Assembly: GCF_022234545.1 (NCBI RefSeq)
Contig: NZ_JAIEUI010000013.1
Coordinates: forward strand, 1 to 64,000
Source: Paenibacillus piscarius
GTDB lineage: Bacteria > Bacillota > Bacilli > Paenibacillales > Paenibacillaceae
Direction of reading: 5' to 3'
DNA length: 64,000 nucleotides
Made by a program: the position numbers and the translations under genes. The notes under the pieces are model-generated. The model made no database searches. It saw nothing but the letters and a program-made list of their open reading frames with translations, and had not been told where the DNA came from. Shown one piece after another: positions 8,441-17,906 of the stretch (positions within the stretch are counted from its first letter, which is position 1; each line of letters begins with the position of its first letter).

Positions 8441-9235
8441 ATGGATATGGGATTGCAGGGCAAAACCGCGCTGGTGACAGGCTCAACCAAAGGGATAGGC
8501 AAGGCTATTGCGGCCGAGCTGGCCAAAGAAGGCGTGAATGTACTGATTAACGGAAGAGATCATGAAGAGGTGGAGCAGACTGTTAAGGAAATCCGCAGCC
8601 AGTTCCCCGCTGTATTCCTGCAGAATGCCGCTGCCGATCTAACGGATGTGAAGCAGAGAGAGGCCTTATTCGGGCAATATCCTGTGGTGGATATTCTGAT
8701 TAATAACATGGGGATCTATGAAATTATGAGCTATGAGGACGCAAGCGATGACATCTGGGAGAGGTACTTCCGCACCAATGTGCTGGCCGCCAACGGATTA
8801 TGCAGATTCTATCTGCCCAAAATGCTGGAAAATAACGATGGCCGGATTGTTTTTATTGCCAGTGAGGAGGCGGTCATGCCTTCCGGTCAAATGCCGCAGT
8901 ATGCGGTAACCAAGTCGGCGCTGCTCTCCCTTTCGAGAAGTCTGTCGGGCTTAACCGCAGGGACTGAAGTAACCGTCAATACAATCATGCCGGGGCCGAC
9001 TTTGTCTGAAAACGTGCAGCAGATCATCGAGGGAATCTACGCCGCAGATCATCTGACATTTGCCGAAAAGGAACTGAAATTTATGGCTGCGAATCTGCCT
9101 AGGTCCGAGCTCCAGCGGTTTATCAGACCGGCCGAAATCGGCCGGCTGGCGGCATTTATCTGCAGCCCGTATGCCTCAGCCTTCAGAGGCTCTCCTATCC
9201 GCATGGACGGGGGAATGGTGCCGACGATGTATTGA
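8441..9235 (+). CDS. Short-chain dehydrogenase/reductase (SDR)
   Basis: 264 residues with the classical SDR layout: cofactor-binding TGSTKGIGKAIA (residues ~14-25), the NNMG motif after strand 4 (ILINNMGIYE), and the catalytic YxxxK in YAVTKSALL. The C-terminal GSPIRMDGGMVPT segment is also typical. It reduces or oxidises an alcohol/carbonyl with NAD(P); the substrate cannot be read from sequence. A ribosome site (AATAGGAGA) precedes the ATG. A role in fucose metabolism is possible but unsupported beyond proximity. Confidence 0.88.
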   Translation: MDMGLQGKTALVTGSTKGIGKAIAAELAKEGVNVLINGRDHEEVEQTVKEIRSQFPAVFLQNAAADLTDVKQREALFGQYPVVDILINNMGIYEIMSYEDASDDIWERYFRTNVLAANGLCRFYLPKMLENNDGRIVFIASEEAVMPSGQMPQYAVTKSALLSLSRSLSGLTAGTEVTVNTIMPGPTLSENVQQIIEGIYAADHLTFAEKELKFMAANLPRSELQRFIRPAEIGRLAAFICSPYASAFRGSPIRMDGGMVPTMY

Positions 9236-9259
9236 TCTGGCTGTCGGTTAGGCGGGTGA

Positions 9260-9441
9260 TTGCACTTCGTGCAACAGATTGATTAATAACGGGCGCCTAA
9301 TAGCTTTCTAATGTATTTAGTACATTAGAATTATGATTATTCGGCCTAAATTAGCGAATTCTTAAAATTCTGTTGTACAAAGTACAACAGATCGATTATA
9401 TTAGCCGAAGTTTTAGAGATCTGCTGTACAAAGTACAACAG
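9260..9441. repeat. Four intergenic hairpins, mostly 51 nt apart
   Basis: Perfect or near-perfect palindromes: TTGCAC-TTC-GTGCAA (9260-9274), TTCTAATGTA-TTTAG-TACATTAGAA (9306-9330), CTGTTGTAC-AAA-GTACAACAG (9370-9390) and CTGCTGTAC-AAA-GTACAACAG (9421-9441). Centres are 51, 62 and 51 nt apart. Copies 1, 3 and 4 share the flank CAACAGATyG. The 9236-9460 gap holds no gene. Spacing matches the larger arrays at 1396 and 24368. Confidence 0.7.
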
Positions 9442-9460
9442 ATTGCCTTATTACATAAAG

Positions 9461-9498
9461 AGCCGCCCCGGACTAGTAAACACTCCGGGGCGGCTGCT
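9461..9498 (-). terminator. GC-rich hairpin downstream of the fucosidase gene
   Basis: AGCCGCCCCGG pairs with CCGGGGCGGCT around a 13-nt loop. It sits between the stop codon of the minus-strand glycosidase and the hairpin repeats. The T-tract on the minus strand is short (CTTTAT), so termination efficiency is uncertain. Confidence 0.55.
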
Positions 9499-9501
9499 TT
9501 G

Positions 9502-11487
9502 TTACACCAGCTCGATCACCGCCATCTGGTGGTTCTCCAGATAAGGTACAGTGTAAGTAACCTCGCCCTCCGCTCCCGCCGTAAAGGGCAGCTCCGTCAT
9601 AGCCGGAGCGAGATAGACCCGCCGGATGGCTCCATCGGAGGGCAGCCGCAGGCTGACGGAGATGTCATGCAGCGGCACGATGTCCTCGATGACTTCTATG
9701 CGGCCCTTCAGCGCGGGGGTGGCATAGAGCAGATGGTTCACATAACGCCGCTCTTCCTGCTGGTATTGCAGAGTTGTGATTCCCCGCGCCGGCAGATTGG
9801 TACGCAATACAGGCTGCGGCAGCAGCCGGGACAACGCATGGAGTACCATCTCCTTCAGGATGAGATGGCCGCCGTCCGCATACTCACTGAACACATTCCA
9901 GGCAATATAGATCCCGTTCTCGCTCAGGGTCATACCCGGGCCATTGTCCTCCCTGGTTCCCGGCGTGTGCTGATGCGAACAGAATGTGAAGACATCACGG
10001 TTGAAATACGGGTTCTCCAGGCGGCCGAGGGACTGTCCGCCGTCCAGTTCCACCAGCTGGCCCTCGCCGTACATCACAAAGGAAGCGGGCAGCAGAGCGC
10101 CGGGTGTGAACTGCGGAAGGAAATAAGCCGGCTTATACGGATTCGCTCCCTGCCAGCGGAGGCCGAGATTCAGGGCAAAGGCGTCTCCTGCCGGCGTAAG
10201 GCCCGAACGTCCTGTAGCCAGGACCTTCCCGCCTCCTGCCGTAAAGGCGGTAATAGCCTCAGCCAGCGCCGGCCATACCGGAACCTCATCGGGCAGAATA
10301 AGCACCTTGTACGCGTTGAAATCGGTCATGGTATCAACCATATCGTACAGGTAGTGTCCTTCTGTCAGGATACGTACGGCACCGGGGTCGGCCAGATTGC
10401 GCTCTCCCTTCAGCGATTGGCCGCCGGGGCACGCCTCCCGCGCCGCCTCCAATGACAGGACGGCAATATCCGCTACAGACTGCACGCCATCACACCACGG
10501 CTCCTTCACCTCCACCTCGGAATAGGCAGCGCCGATCAGCGCATAGGTTGCTTCATCCATCAGGCCGGAAGGATGAAGCTGGTCGCCGATTGAGCATTTG
10601 GCCCCGTGGGCCAGGCTGAGGGCAGCTTCATAGCGCAGCGCATTCGGGTGCTTGTAGCCGCCGAATTCACCCCAGGAGGTATGGAATTTGCCGGTCATGC
10701 CGAGAAAGTCCACACCCAGCGTCTGGGCATACCGGGCAGACAACGGAAAGTGATCGTAGCCCCAGCCGCCGGTCGGCAGCGATTCCAGCTCAAGATGGGT
10801 GTTCACCAGCACCAGATCCCGCCGCCCCCGCTGCTGATGGCCGTTATTGTGATAGACCGGAAGGCCGGGCTTTACGCTGTCTATTGTTTCCCTGACGCGG
10901 CGCGCATAGTTCAGATAAGTCTCTTCCCCCAGGCTGATGACGGCGGCTTCATCACGCGGGTCCTGGCCGGCTGCCCGCAGCTTGGCCACACAGTACTGGC
11001 AGCGGCATTTCCGCACACCGACGATATCGAGGAAGATGCCGTCCGCATCATACCGGGAGACCACTTCGTGAATTTGCGCCAGGAGAATATCCAGATAGGG
11101 CGTGCCCATGCAGAACTCATGGTAACCCGGGGTCATGAAATCCTTCACCCAGCGGGTGCGGTCCTCCGCATCCCGGATCAGCCACTCGGGATGGCGGCGG
11201 GCTAGCTTCTCATCCAGGCCGGCAGACAGATATACCGGTGTCTTGATACCGATCTCATGGGCAGCTTCAATCATGGCCTCCAGCAGGTCGAAGGAAAGCT
11301 GCGGATGGATCTCGTTGGCTTCACCGGGATGATAAGCCCAGCCATGATGGCATTTGGAGAACACGGTGATTGAATCTACATGACCGGTGCGCAGCATGGA
11401 CTGAAACTGGGATTTGGAGAATTCTGTACCTATGCCGGGAATGGCCTCAGAAGTATGAAAGTCGAGATGAACCTGACGAAAACGCAT
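9502..11487 (-). CDS. Probable alpha-L-fucosidase, GH151-type
   Basis: 661 residues, no signal peptide, so intracellular. The N-terminal half reads as a TIM barrel (HLDFHTSE start, YLSAGLDEK, strand with DADGIFLD around residues 148-154 followed by the Cys cluster C161/C163/C166). A middle region resembles the beta-galactosidase trimerization-like domain (VLILPDEVPVW, GGGKVLATGRSGL). A C-terminal beta domain follows. GH151 was founded on a Paenibacillus alpha-L-fucosidase of this architecture, and this gene lies 2.4 kb from a complete fucose operon, so release of L-fucose from imported oligosaccharides is the likely job. Family assignment is from memory of architecture, not an alignment; another GH42-like glycosidase is possible. 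Confidence 0.65.
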   Translation of the reverse strand: MRFRQVHLDFHTSEAIPGIGTEFSKSQFQSMLRTGHVDSITVFSKCHHGWAYHPGEANEIHPQLSFDLLEAMIEAAHEIGIKTPVYLSAGLDEKLARRHPEWLIRDAEDRTRWVKDFMTPGYHEFCMGTPYLDILLAQIHEVVSRYDADGIFLDIVGVRKCRCQYCVAKLRAAGQDPRDEAAVISLGEETYLNYARRVRETIDSVKPGLPVYHNNGHQQRGRRDLVLVNTHLELESLPTGGWGYDHFPLSARYAQTLGVDFLGMTGKFHTSWGEFGGYKHPNALRYEAALSLAHGAKCSIGDQLHPSGLMDEATYALIGAAYSEVEVKEPWCDGVQSVADIAVLSLEAAREACPGGQSLKGERNLADPGAVRILTEGHYLYDMVDTMTDFNAYKVLILPDEVPVWPALAEAITAFTAGGGKVLATGRSGLTPAGDAFALNLGLRWQGANPYKPAYFLPQFTPGALLPASFVMYGEGQLVELDGGQSLGRLENPYFNRDVFTFCSHQHTPGTREDNGPGMTLSENGIYIAWNVFSEYADGGHLILKEMVLHALSRLLPQPVLRTNLPARGITTLQYQQEERRYVNHLLYATPALKGRIEVIEDIVPLHDISVSLRLPSDGAIRRVYLAPAMTELPFTAGAEGEVTYTVPYLENHQMAVIELV

Positions 11488-11619
11488 GGATTATACAGCC
11501 CCTTATGTCGTAGAATAAAAAGCTTATTCCTTGACAATGTAACCCTTTCCAGCCGGGCGGGCCAGTGATAATATAGACTTGAAATAGCACAAAACCGACT
11601 TGAACAGGGAGGGGATGAA

Positions 11620-12495
11620 ATGCTGTGTCTGGAATTCACCATCCCGCCGCTGCCGCAGTTCGTCACTGCGGGCTTTGCCGTCTGGTCTCCGGGAGACCGG
11701 CATTTCGCCCGTACATTTGGTGTATACGATCTGCTGGTCGTGAAGCGGGGAACGCTCTATATGGCCGAACAAGACAGGGAGTATGCTATCGGTCCGGGAA
11801 AGATGCTGGTGCTGGAAGCGGGACTGCCGCATGAGGGGTACCGCAGCTGTGAGGAGGATACGGAGATTTATTGGGTGCATTTCATTCATGAAGGCAAGCC
11901 GGCGTATATCCGGCAGGAGGACATTCCCTGGTCTTCGCTGCTGTCCAGAGGGACGGTAGAGGATGAAGAGCCTTCGGCCCAGCAGCGGCTGTACCTGCCG
12001 AAATTCGCCTCTGTTGATCTGGAGGTGCTGGAGCCGATTCTGCATGAAATGAACGAAATCCACAGCCGGCTGAACGCCGGGAATGCACTCCGGCTTCATG
12101 TTCAGCTGGCGGCCTTCATGGCCGCGCTGCAGGAGGAATGCGCCAGGACAGCGCTGCCCGAGCCGGGAGTCCGGCTGGCCAGGGCGGCGGCAGCCTATCT
12201 TGATGAGCACTGGAGAGAGCCGTTTCAGCTGGCGGAGCTTCAGGAGGTGCTGCATTTCCAGGCGGATTATATTACGAGGTGCATGAAGCAGCATATCGGC
12301 ACCACGCCTCTGCAGTATGTGCTGCACCTGCGTCTGGAGGAAGCCAGGAAGCTGCTGGGCGGTACGGTGCTGGGCATTCCTGATATTGCCGAACGGACCG
12401 GAATCCGTGATCCCAATTATATGACGCGTCTGTTCAAGGCAAGATTCGGCATGACCCCGGGAGCGTACCGGAGGCGGCTGCGCCATAGGGAATAG
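11620..12495 (+). CDS. AraC-family transcriptional regulator
   Basis: 291 residues. The N-terminal cupin-like sensor (~1-165) includes RHFARTFGVYDLLVVKRG and VLEAGLPHEGYRSC. The C-terminal double helix-turn-helix is near residues 190-290, ending IAERTGIRDPNYMTRLFKARFGMTPGAYRR. Divergent from the fucosidase gene with 132 bp between starts, so it probably controls that gene and itself. The ATG is preceded by GGGAGGGGATGAA. Confidence 0.87.
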   Translation: MLCLEFTIPPLPQFVTAGFAVWSPGDRHFARTFGVYDLLVVKRGTLYMAEQDREYAIGPGKMLVLEAGLPHEGYRSCEEDTEIYWVHFIHEGKPAYIRQEDIPWSSLLSRGTVEDEEPSAQQRLYLPKFASVDLEVLEPILHEMNEIHSRLNAGNALRLHVQLAAFMAALQEECARTALPEPGVRLARAAAAYLDEHWREPFQLAELQEVLHFQADYITRCMKQHIGTTPLQYVLHLRLEEARKLLGGTVLGIPDIAERTGIRDPNYMTRLFKARFGMTPGAYRRRLRHRE

Positions 12496-12528
12496 GCAGC
12501 TGCCCAGCCGTTACAGGGCTTCCGCAGC

Positions 12529-13395
12529 TTAATCATGCAGAATCCGCTCGCGGTATTTGCTCGGCGTGCAGTTGAATACTTTGCGGAACTGGCGGGAGTA
12601 ATAATTCTGGTCGTGAAACCCGCTGTCCAGAGCTACCTGGGAGATGGAGAGGTCCGGGCTCCGCAGCAGCGTACAGGAATAATCCAGCCGCTTGCGGATG
12701 ACATAATCCATCGGCGTAGTCTGGTAGTTGCGGGTGAAGACCCTCAGGAACTGGCGGGTCGACATATAGGCCATATCCGCCATCGATTGCAGGGTGACCG
12801 GCTGCAGGAAATGCTCCTCGATGTAGGTGACCGTCTCGCCGATCCGCAGCGCCTTGTTGTCTTCAAGCCCGCTGCTGTTCTGATAATACCGGGAGAGCAG
12901 GCCGACCAGGGCGGTAAAATAAGTGCGGATCATCAGCCGGTATCCCTCAGGCTGCCGGTCATGCTCTCCGAGAATGATATCAAGCAGGCGCGTAGCCTCC
13001 CGGAGCTGGCCGGTATCCAAGGTGAGCATCCCCTTGAAATACATCTCCTTCCGGTAGAAGGGCTCGATGTAAAACAAGGCCTGAAAGCCGGGCAGCAGCC
13101 TAAGCTCAGACTGCTGCAGCAGCTGCTCGGGCTGGAACATCACGTTTACATATTCGATGCCGTCCACATTTTTGTATCCGTGGGACACATCCTGATGAAT
13201 CAGAAACACCTGTCCGGCGGAAACCGGATATTCCCTCCCTTCGATGATATGAACGGCGTTCCCCGACAGAATAACGACCAGCTCCGAGAAGTCATGGCGG
13301 TGGACATAGTAATCATGGGTCAGCGGGCATTTCTGGATTCTGAAGGTAAATCCGGGCTCCAGCCCGATGTCCCGCGCGAATAGTTTGGTTGTCAT
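12529..13395 (-). CDS. AraC-family transcriptional regulator (cupin sensor)
   Basis: 288 residues with a sugar-sensing cupin domain (HRHDFSELVVILSGNAVHII, YPVSAGQVFLIHQDVSHGY; residues ~30-100) and an AraC helix-turn-helix pair at the C-terminus (LQSMADMAYMSTRQFLRVF; ISQVALDSGFHDQNYYSRQFRK). It resembles RhaS/MsmR-type regulators of carbohydrate genes. Convergent with the preceding regulator. It may be paired with the divergent esterase gene 13528. Confidence 0.87.
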   Translation of the reverse strand: MTTKLFARDIGLEPGFTFRIQKCPLTHDYYVHRHDFSELVVILSGNAVHIIEGREYPVSAGQVFLIHQDVSHGYKNVDGIEYVNVMFQPEQLLQQSELRLLPGFQALFYIEPFYRKEMYFKGMLTLDTGQLREATRLLDIILGEHDRQPEGYRLMIRTYFTALVGLLSRYYQNSSGLEDNKALRIGETVTYIEEHFLQPVTLQSMADMAYMSTRQFLRVFTRNYQTTPMDYVIRKRLDYSCTLLRSPDLSISQVALDSGFHDQNYYSRQFRKVFNCTPSKYRERILHD

Positions 13396-13527
13396 GGCAA
13401 TATTATGCTAAAAGTGGTCGGGATCGTCAAGGCGGGCACCTCCGGGCTGCGTTACCCTTAGAGTGCGGAGGCACTGCCTGGCTTAAGCCGGGCGGGCTAA
13501 CCTGCATGATAGTCAGGAGGGGGAAGC

Positions 13528-14304
13528 ATGCTGCAATTATTAACGGATATGATGATGACCAGGAAAATAAGACACTCTGCGGATATCCGCATTCTGTTTC
13601 TCGGAGACAGCATTACGGCTGACGGCCTGTACATCCGGCTGGCGGAGGAATGGCTGAGCAGGCACCGCCCGGATGCGCCGCTGAAGCTGCTCGCACGCGG
13701 TGTTCCCAGTGAGACCGCCTCCGGGCTCAGCGAAGCGGACCATCCCTTTCCCCGGCCCTGTATTCACGATAGACTGGCCACAGAACTGGCGGAAGCCGCT
13801 CCAGATATAGTTATCGCCTGCTACGGTATGAATGACGGCATCTATCATCCCTTTAGTGAGGCCCGGTTTGCGGCTTATCAGAGCGGAATGCGGCGGCTCT
13901 CCATACGGATCTCTGAAGCCGGGGCCAAAGTGATTCTGCTGACACCGCCGCCCTTCGACGCCGTATCGATGAAGGGGCCGCTGCAGCCGGAGGCTGCTGC
14001 TGATTTCAGCTATTCGGCCCCTTACGAAGCCTACGACAAGGTATTGGAGCGCTATGCAGACTGGCTGCTGTCCGGAGGCTGTCCTGCGGATGGCGTGATT
14101 GACATGCGTACGCCGCTGCTTGGACACATCCGGCAAGCAAGGTCAGCTGACAGCTCGTACAGCTATGGAGACGGCATTCATCCGGACGCCTCCGGCCACC
14201 GGGCGATGGCACGGGTGCTCCTGCAGGAGCTGTTCCAGGCAGGACCGGATGTACTGGCAGATACAGAGGACCCCGGAGACCCTGCCTGCCCAAAGGCGGA
14301 TTGA
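13528..14304 (+). CDS. SGNH/GDSL hydrolase (probable carbohydrate esterase)
   Basis: 258 residues, no clear signal peptide. SGNH blocks are visible: GDS in ILFLGDSITADG with the nucleophile Ser (residues ~30-33), the Asn block in CYGMNDGIY (~110), and Asp/His in GDGIHPDASGHRAMA (~215-228). Such proteins remove acetyl groups from sugars. It stands at the head of the regulator-transporter-glycosidase series and may deacetylate the imported glycan. An AGTCAGGAGGGGG ribosome site supports ATG 13528. Confidence 0.82.
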   Translation: MLQLLTDMMMTRKIRHSADIRILFLGDSITADGLYIRLAEEWLSRHRPDAPLKLLARGVPSETASGLSEADHPFPRPCIHDRLATELAEAAPDIVIACYGMNDGIYHPFSEARFAAYQSGMRRLSIRISEAGAKVILLTPPPFDAVSMKGPLQPEAAADFSYSAPYEAYDKVLERYADWLLSGGCPADGVIDMRTPLLGHIRQARSADSSYSYGDGIHPDASGHRAMARVLLQELFQAGPDVLADTEDPGDPACPKAD

Positions 14305-14361
14305 CAAGCAAAATCGCCCGGGATTATGATAAGTTCACCCTAAGAGCGGGAGAGAGAACCC

Positions 14362-16680
14362 ATGAATATACTTCAGACGATCCGTTCGCGCAAATATCTG
14401 CAGCGGATTCTGCTCAGCTTCATGCTTGTTGTTGCTACTCTGGCTGCTGCTTCGCTGCTGCTGAATGCCAGCGCCCGCGGCAAGGTGCTCAGTCTGCAGA
14501 ACGAAGCCGACGTTAAGCTGCTGACCCAAATCAACTACAATATAGAGAACATGAACGGCATCGTGAAGGATTTGGCCGTATCTCTGTACAATGACGAAGA
14601 GCTGATTGCCCTGAAATCAGGTGCCGATTACCGGCAGAGCATTCTGAAGATCGAACGGCTGAACCAGACGGTAGCCTCGTCCCCGTACCTGCACGCGGCC
14701 ATTTTTTACAACGGAGCCCAGCACCGGTTCTTCTCATCGCTCAATCATGACATTAACAACAGCCTCCTATACAGTGCCCTGGAGGATTATATGGCCTCCC
14801 GGCCGGATGTGCCGCGGCTGCAGCTCATTCCTCTGGATCTGGACGGAAAGAACGAGAGCATTGACGTATTTGCTTTTTTCATTTATGACGGCGACTCCCT
14901 TGGTTCCATCAATGATAATGTGCTGATTCTGACGGTAAAGCCGGGGTGGATGCTGGATAACATGAAAGCGCTTAACCAGGTGGCCGAGCGGGAGAAGGAT
15001 GTACTCTTTGTCACCGACAGTGAGGGTGAAGTGCTGATGTCTACCGACGGAATGCTCCCGGAAGGGCTCAACATCAGGGCGGATTTGCTGCTGCGGATTG
15101 CTGCCTCCGGACAGGCGCTGGATTCGTTTAATTACACGCATGGCGACAGGAAGTATAAGGTCACCTACCTGAGCAAGACGCTGAACAACTGGCAGATTAT
15201 CAGCATGCAGGATTACAATGACGTGCTGGGCAGTGTCCGGCAGATGCGCTGGACAGAGGTGGCGGTCACGCTGTCTGTAGTCGTGCTCGCTGTTATGCTG
15301 TCCGTACTTTTCGCGCTGCGGCTCTATAAGCCGGTCGGGCAGCTGTTGACGCTGGTTCCGCAGGAGGGCCGCAGCCTGCCGCAGGGGAAGGATGAGCTGT
15401 CACTGATTGCGGCTAATGTAACGGAGATGATCGGCAAGCTGAAGGGGCTGGAGCAGGAACGGGCCTCACAGTCGAATATCGCCAAGGTCTACCAGCTGCG
15501 GAGCCTGATCGGGGCCAGCCAGAGCGTGGACGAACAGACGCTGTTGCAGCTCAGGCAGCAGTACGGGATTGACATCGCTTATCCGTCGCCGCTCAGGCTC
15601 GCCCTGGTGCAGATCGATGATCTGCAGGGGCTTGCCGCAGGACAGGGCGCGCAGATGGAAGCCCTGCTGTACTTCGCCATCGCCAACATCGGCCAGGAGC
15701 TGCTGCGTGCGGTAGGCTCCTGCGAAGCTGCGGATATGAAAAGCGGGCATCTGGTCTTCCTGGTTGGCAGCGGAACTGCCGGAACCGAGGCGCTTGCCAA
15801 GCTGGAGGAGCGCTTCAGGGAGCTTCAGCAGACGATTTTTGCTTATTATCACATTACCTTCACGGTTACGCTGAGCGAAGTGTTTGAGGACTACCGCAGC
15901 ATTACACAGCATTACAATCTGGCCGTGCGCCATTCCAATTACCGGATGATCTTCGGCAAGGGAGCGGTGCTTGAGCCGGAGCAGCTCCGGGAGAACGAAC
16001 AGAATGACATGCTGCAGATTCCGCTGGAGCTGGAACGGCAGCTGACGGAAGGGCTGAAGGGCGGGGATCTGGCCGAGACGGAGCTGGCAATCACCAGATG
16101 GAGGACACTGATCGGCGGCTTCAGCTACGAGAATATGTTCTCGGCTGTGCTGCATCTGGCGGTGACCCTGAGCAACACGCTGGGTGAGATGAATAATCAC
16201 AATATCAATCCCGTGTCCGTCAACCTGCAGGCAATCAACAGGCGGATTCTGGAGAAGGAGACGCTGGATGAGATTGAGGCCGTACTGCTGGAGGTGGTGC
16301 GCGAGGTGGCGGAGCAGCGCCGCAACGGGCGCGAGGACAAGAACCGGCTGCTGGCAGAAACGGTCAAAGAAATCATCGACAAGCATTACGCCGATCCCGA
16401 TCTCAATGTGCAGCGGATCGCTGACATGCTGAAGATGAGCTCCGTCTATCTGGGGCAGATGTTCAAGGCACAGGAAGGGGTGACCGTAGTCGACCAGATC
16501 AATACGGCACGCCTGGCCTATGCCAGAGAATACCTGGAGCAGAAGGATCTGACGGTAACGGAAATCATGGAACGTGTAGGCTTCGGCAATGAGAGTTATT
16601 TTTACCGCTTGTTCAAACGACGTTATGGAACAACACCGAAGGAGTACCGGCTCAAATCGGCAATTGACCGCAGCAAATAA
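14362..16680 (+). CDS. Membrane-anchored AraC-type regulator (YesN-like)
   Basis: 772 residues. A transmembrane segment at ~15-36, an extracytoplasmic sensor region of ~260 residues, a second transmembrane segment at ~297-318, a HAMP-like linker and a long cytoplasmic middle domain are followed by an AraC helix-turn-helix pair at ~670-768 (LNVQRIADMLKMSSVYLGQMF; VTEIMERVGFGNESYFYRLFKR). In Paenibacillus these proteins sit next to LplB/YtcP/LipO importers and are thought to sense an extracellular sugar directly, without a separate kinase. The importer genes follow 220 bp downstream, with a terminator in between. Confidence 0.88.
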   Translation: MNILQTIRSRKYLQRILLSFMLVVATLAAASLLLNASARGKVLSLQNEADVKLLTQINYNIENMNGIVKDLAVSLYNDEELIALKSGADYRQSILKIERLNQTVASSPYLHAAIFYNGAQHRFFSSLNHDINNSLLYSALEDYMASRPDVPRLQLIPLDLDGKNESIDVFAFFIYDGDSLGSINDNVLILTVKPGWMLDNMKALNQVAEREKDVLFVTDSEGEVLMSTDGMLPEGLNIRADLLLRIAASGQALDSFNYTHGDRKYKVTYLSKTLNNWQIISMQDYNDVLGSVRQMRWTEVAVTLSVVVLAVMLSVLFALRLYKPVGQLLTLVPQEGRSLPQGKDELSLIAANVTEMIGKLKGLEQERASQSNIAKVYQLRSLIGASQSVDEQTLLQLRQQYGIDIAYPSPLRLALVQIDDLQGLAAGQGAQMEALLYFAIANIGQELLRAVGSCEAADMKSGHLVFLVGSGTAGTEALAKLEERFRELQQTIFAYYHITFTVTLSEVFEDYRSITQHYNLAVRHSNYRMIFGKGAVLEPEQLRENEQNDMLQIPLELERQLTEGLKGGDLAETELAITRWRTLIGGFSYENMFSAVLHLAVTLSNTLGEMNNHNINPVSVNLQAINRRILEKETLDEIEAVLLEVVREVAEQRRNGREDKNRLLAETVKEIIDKHYADPDLNVQRIADMLKMSSVYLGQMFKAQEGVTVVDQINTARLAYAREYLEQKDLTVTEIMERVGFGNESYFYRLFKRRYGTTPKEYRLKSAIDRSK

Positions 16681-16705
16681 CGCGAAACCCTCATACTTGT
16701 GCCAG

Positions 16706-16744
16706 GCCCGCTAATGAATGTATTTCATTGGCGGGCTTTTTTTG
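16706..16744 (+). terminator. Intrinsic terminator after the regulator gene
   Basis: GCCCGCtAATGAA pairs with TTCATTGGCGGGC around TGTAT-type loop bases, followed by TTTTTTT. It separates the regulator from the importer genes. Confidence 0.85.
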
Positions 16745-16901
16745 AAGCATTGCCCTGCCAAACAGAAATCCGGGAACTATACAGCCCCGTTGTACAGCAA
16801 TCCTGCGATTGTACAGTACCGCTGCAGCCTGCTTCCGCGCTATTCTAAGGCCATGCAAAGCCTGAACACAGGCAGCCGTTAACGAAGGAAAGGAAGGGGC
16901 T

Positions 16902-17894
16902 TTGGTTATGATCAAGAACGCTTCACTTACGGGGCAAGGGGCACAAGCGGGTGCGCCGCCGGACAAACGCAGAAAGACCTGGATCAGAAATGAGCTGCAT
17001 CATTTCAAGAACAACCGGGAGCTGTTCCTGCTCTCGCTGCCTGGGATATTGTACAAACTGATTTTTGCCTATATTCCCATGATCGGCCTGATTATCGCCT
17101 TCAAAAATTACCGATATGATCTGGGCATCTTCGGCAGCAAATGGGTGGGGCTGGATAACTTCCGCTACCTGTTCACCACCGACACGGCCTGGCGGATTAC
17201 CCGCAACACGGTTCTATATAACACCGCTTACATTCTGGTAGGCACCTCGGCGGCTCTGCTGCTGGCGATTCTGCTGAACGAAATCAAGGCCAAGTGGAGC
17301 AAGTTCTACCAAACCGCACTGTTCCTGCCGCATTTTCTCTCCTGGGTGCTGGTAGGGTATGTGGCGTACGCGTTTCTGAACCATTCGGACGGCTTCATCA
17401 ACCGCACGCTGGAATCGTTCGGCCTGGAGCCGGTGAGCTGGTACCAGAATGCCGGACCGTGGCCAATCATCCTCATTCTGGTGCAATTATGGAAGGTGGT
17501 CGGCTTCAACACACTGATTTATTTTGCCGGCATCATCGGAATCAACAGTGAATATTACGAAGCCGCCCGGATCGACGGGGCAACCAAGGTGCAGATGGCC
17601 TTCAAAATCACGATTCCGCTCATGGCTCCGATCATTATCATCATGCTGATTCTCTCGATCGGCAACATGTTCCGCGGCGACTTCGGCCTGCATTATTTTA
17701 TCCCGAACAACTCCGGTTTTCTCTACGGCTCTACCGATATCATTGATACTTATGTGTACCGTGCACTGCGTGAAGTCGGCAATGTGAGCATGTCTGCGGC
17801 TACAGGCTTCTACCAGTCGGTGGTTGGTCTGGTGCTGGTGCTGACGGCGAACGGAATTGTGCGCAAGGTAGATCCGGATAACTCTCTATGGTAA
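16902..17894 (+). CDS. ABC sugar-transporter permease, LplB type
   Basis: ~330 residues with six predicted membrane spans and the inner-membrane permease loop EAARIDGATKVQMAFKITIPL (EAA motif), which contacts the ATPase. The N-terminal cytoplasmic stretch (KTWIRNELHHFKNNRELFLLSLPGILY) is typical of LplB proteins. Start is TTG 16902 or ATG 16908, after AAGGAAGGGG. It pairs with the next permease. No ATPase gene is adjacent, as usual for this class, which shares an MsmX-type ATPase encoded elsewhere. Confidence 0.92.
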   Translation: MVMIKNASLTGQGAQAGAPPDKRRKTWIRNELHHFKNNRELFLLSLPGILYKLIFAYIPMIGLIIAFKNYRYDLGIFGSKWVGLDNFRYLFTTDTAWRITRNTVLYNTAYILVGTSAALLLAILLNEIKAKWSKFYQTALFLPHFLSWVLVGYVAYAFLNHSDGFINRTLESFGLEPVSWYQNAGPWPIILILVQLWKVVGFNTLIYFAGIIGINSEYYEAARIDGATKVQMAFKITIPLMAPIIIIMLILSIGNMFRGDFGLHYFIPNNSGFLYGSTDIIDTYVYRALREVGNVSMSAATGFYQSVVGLVLVLTANGIVRKVDPDNSLW

Positions 17895-17906
17895 GGAGGT
17901 GCCAGA

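Noticed and set aside
9373..10455. 360-codon plus-strand frame opposite the fucosidase
   Set aside because: It begins inside the hairpin repeats and has no motifs; the opposite strand encodes a coherent glycosidase.
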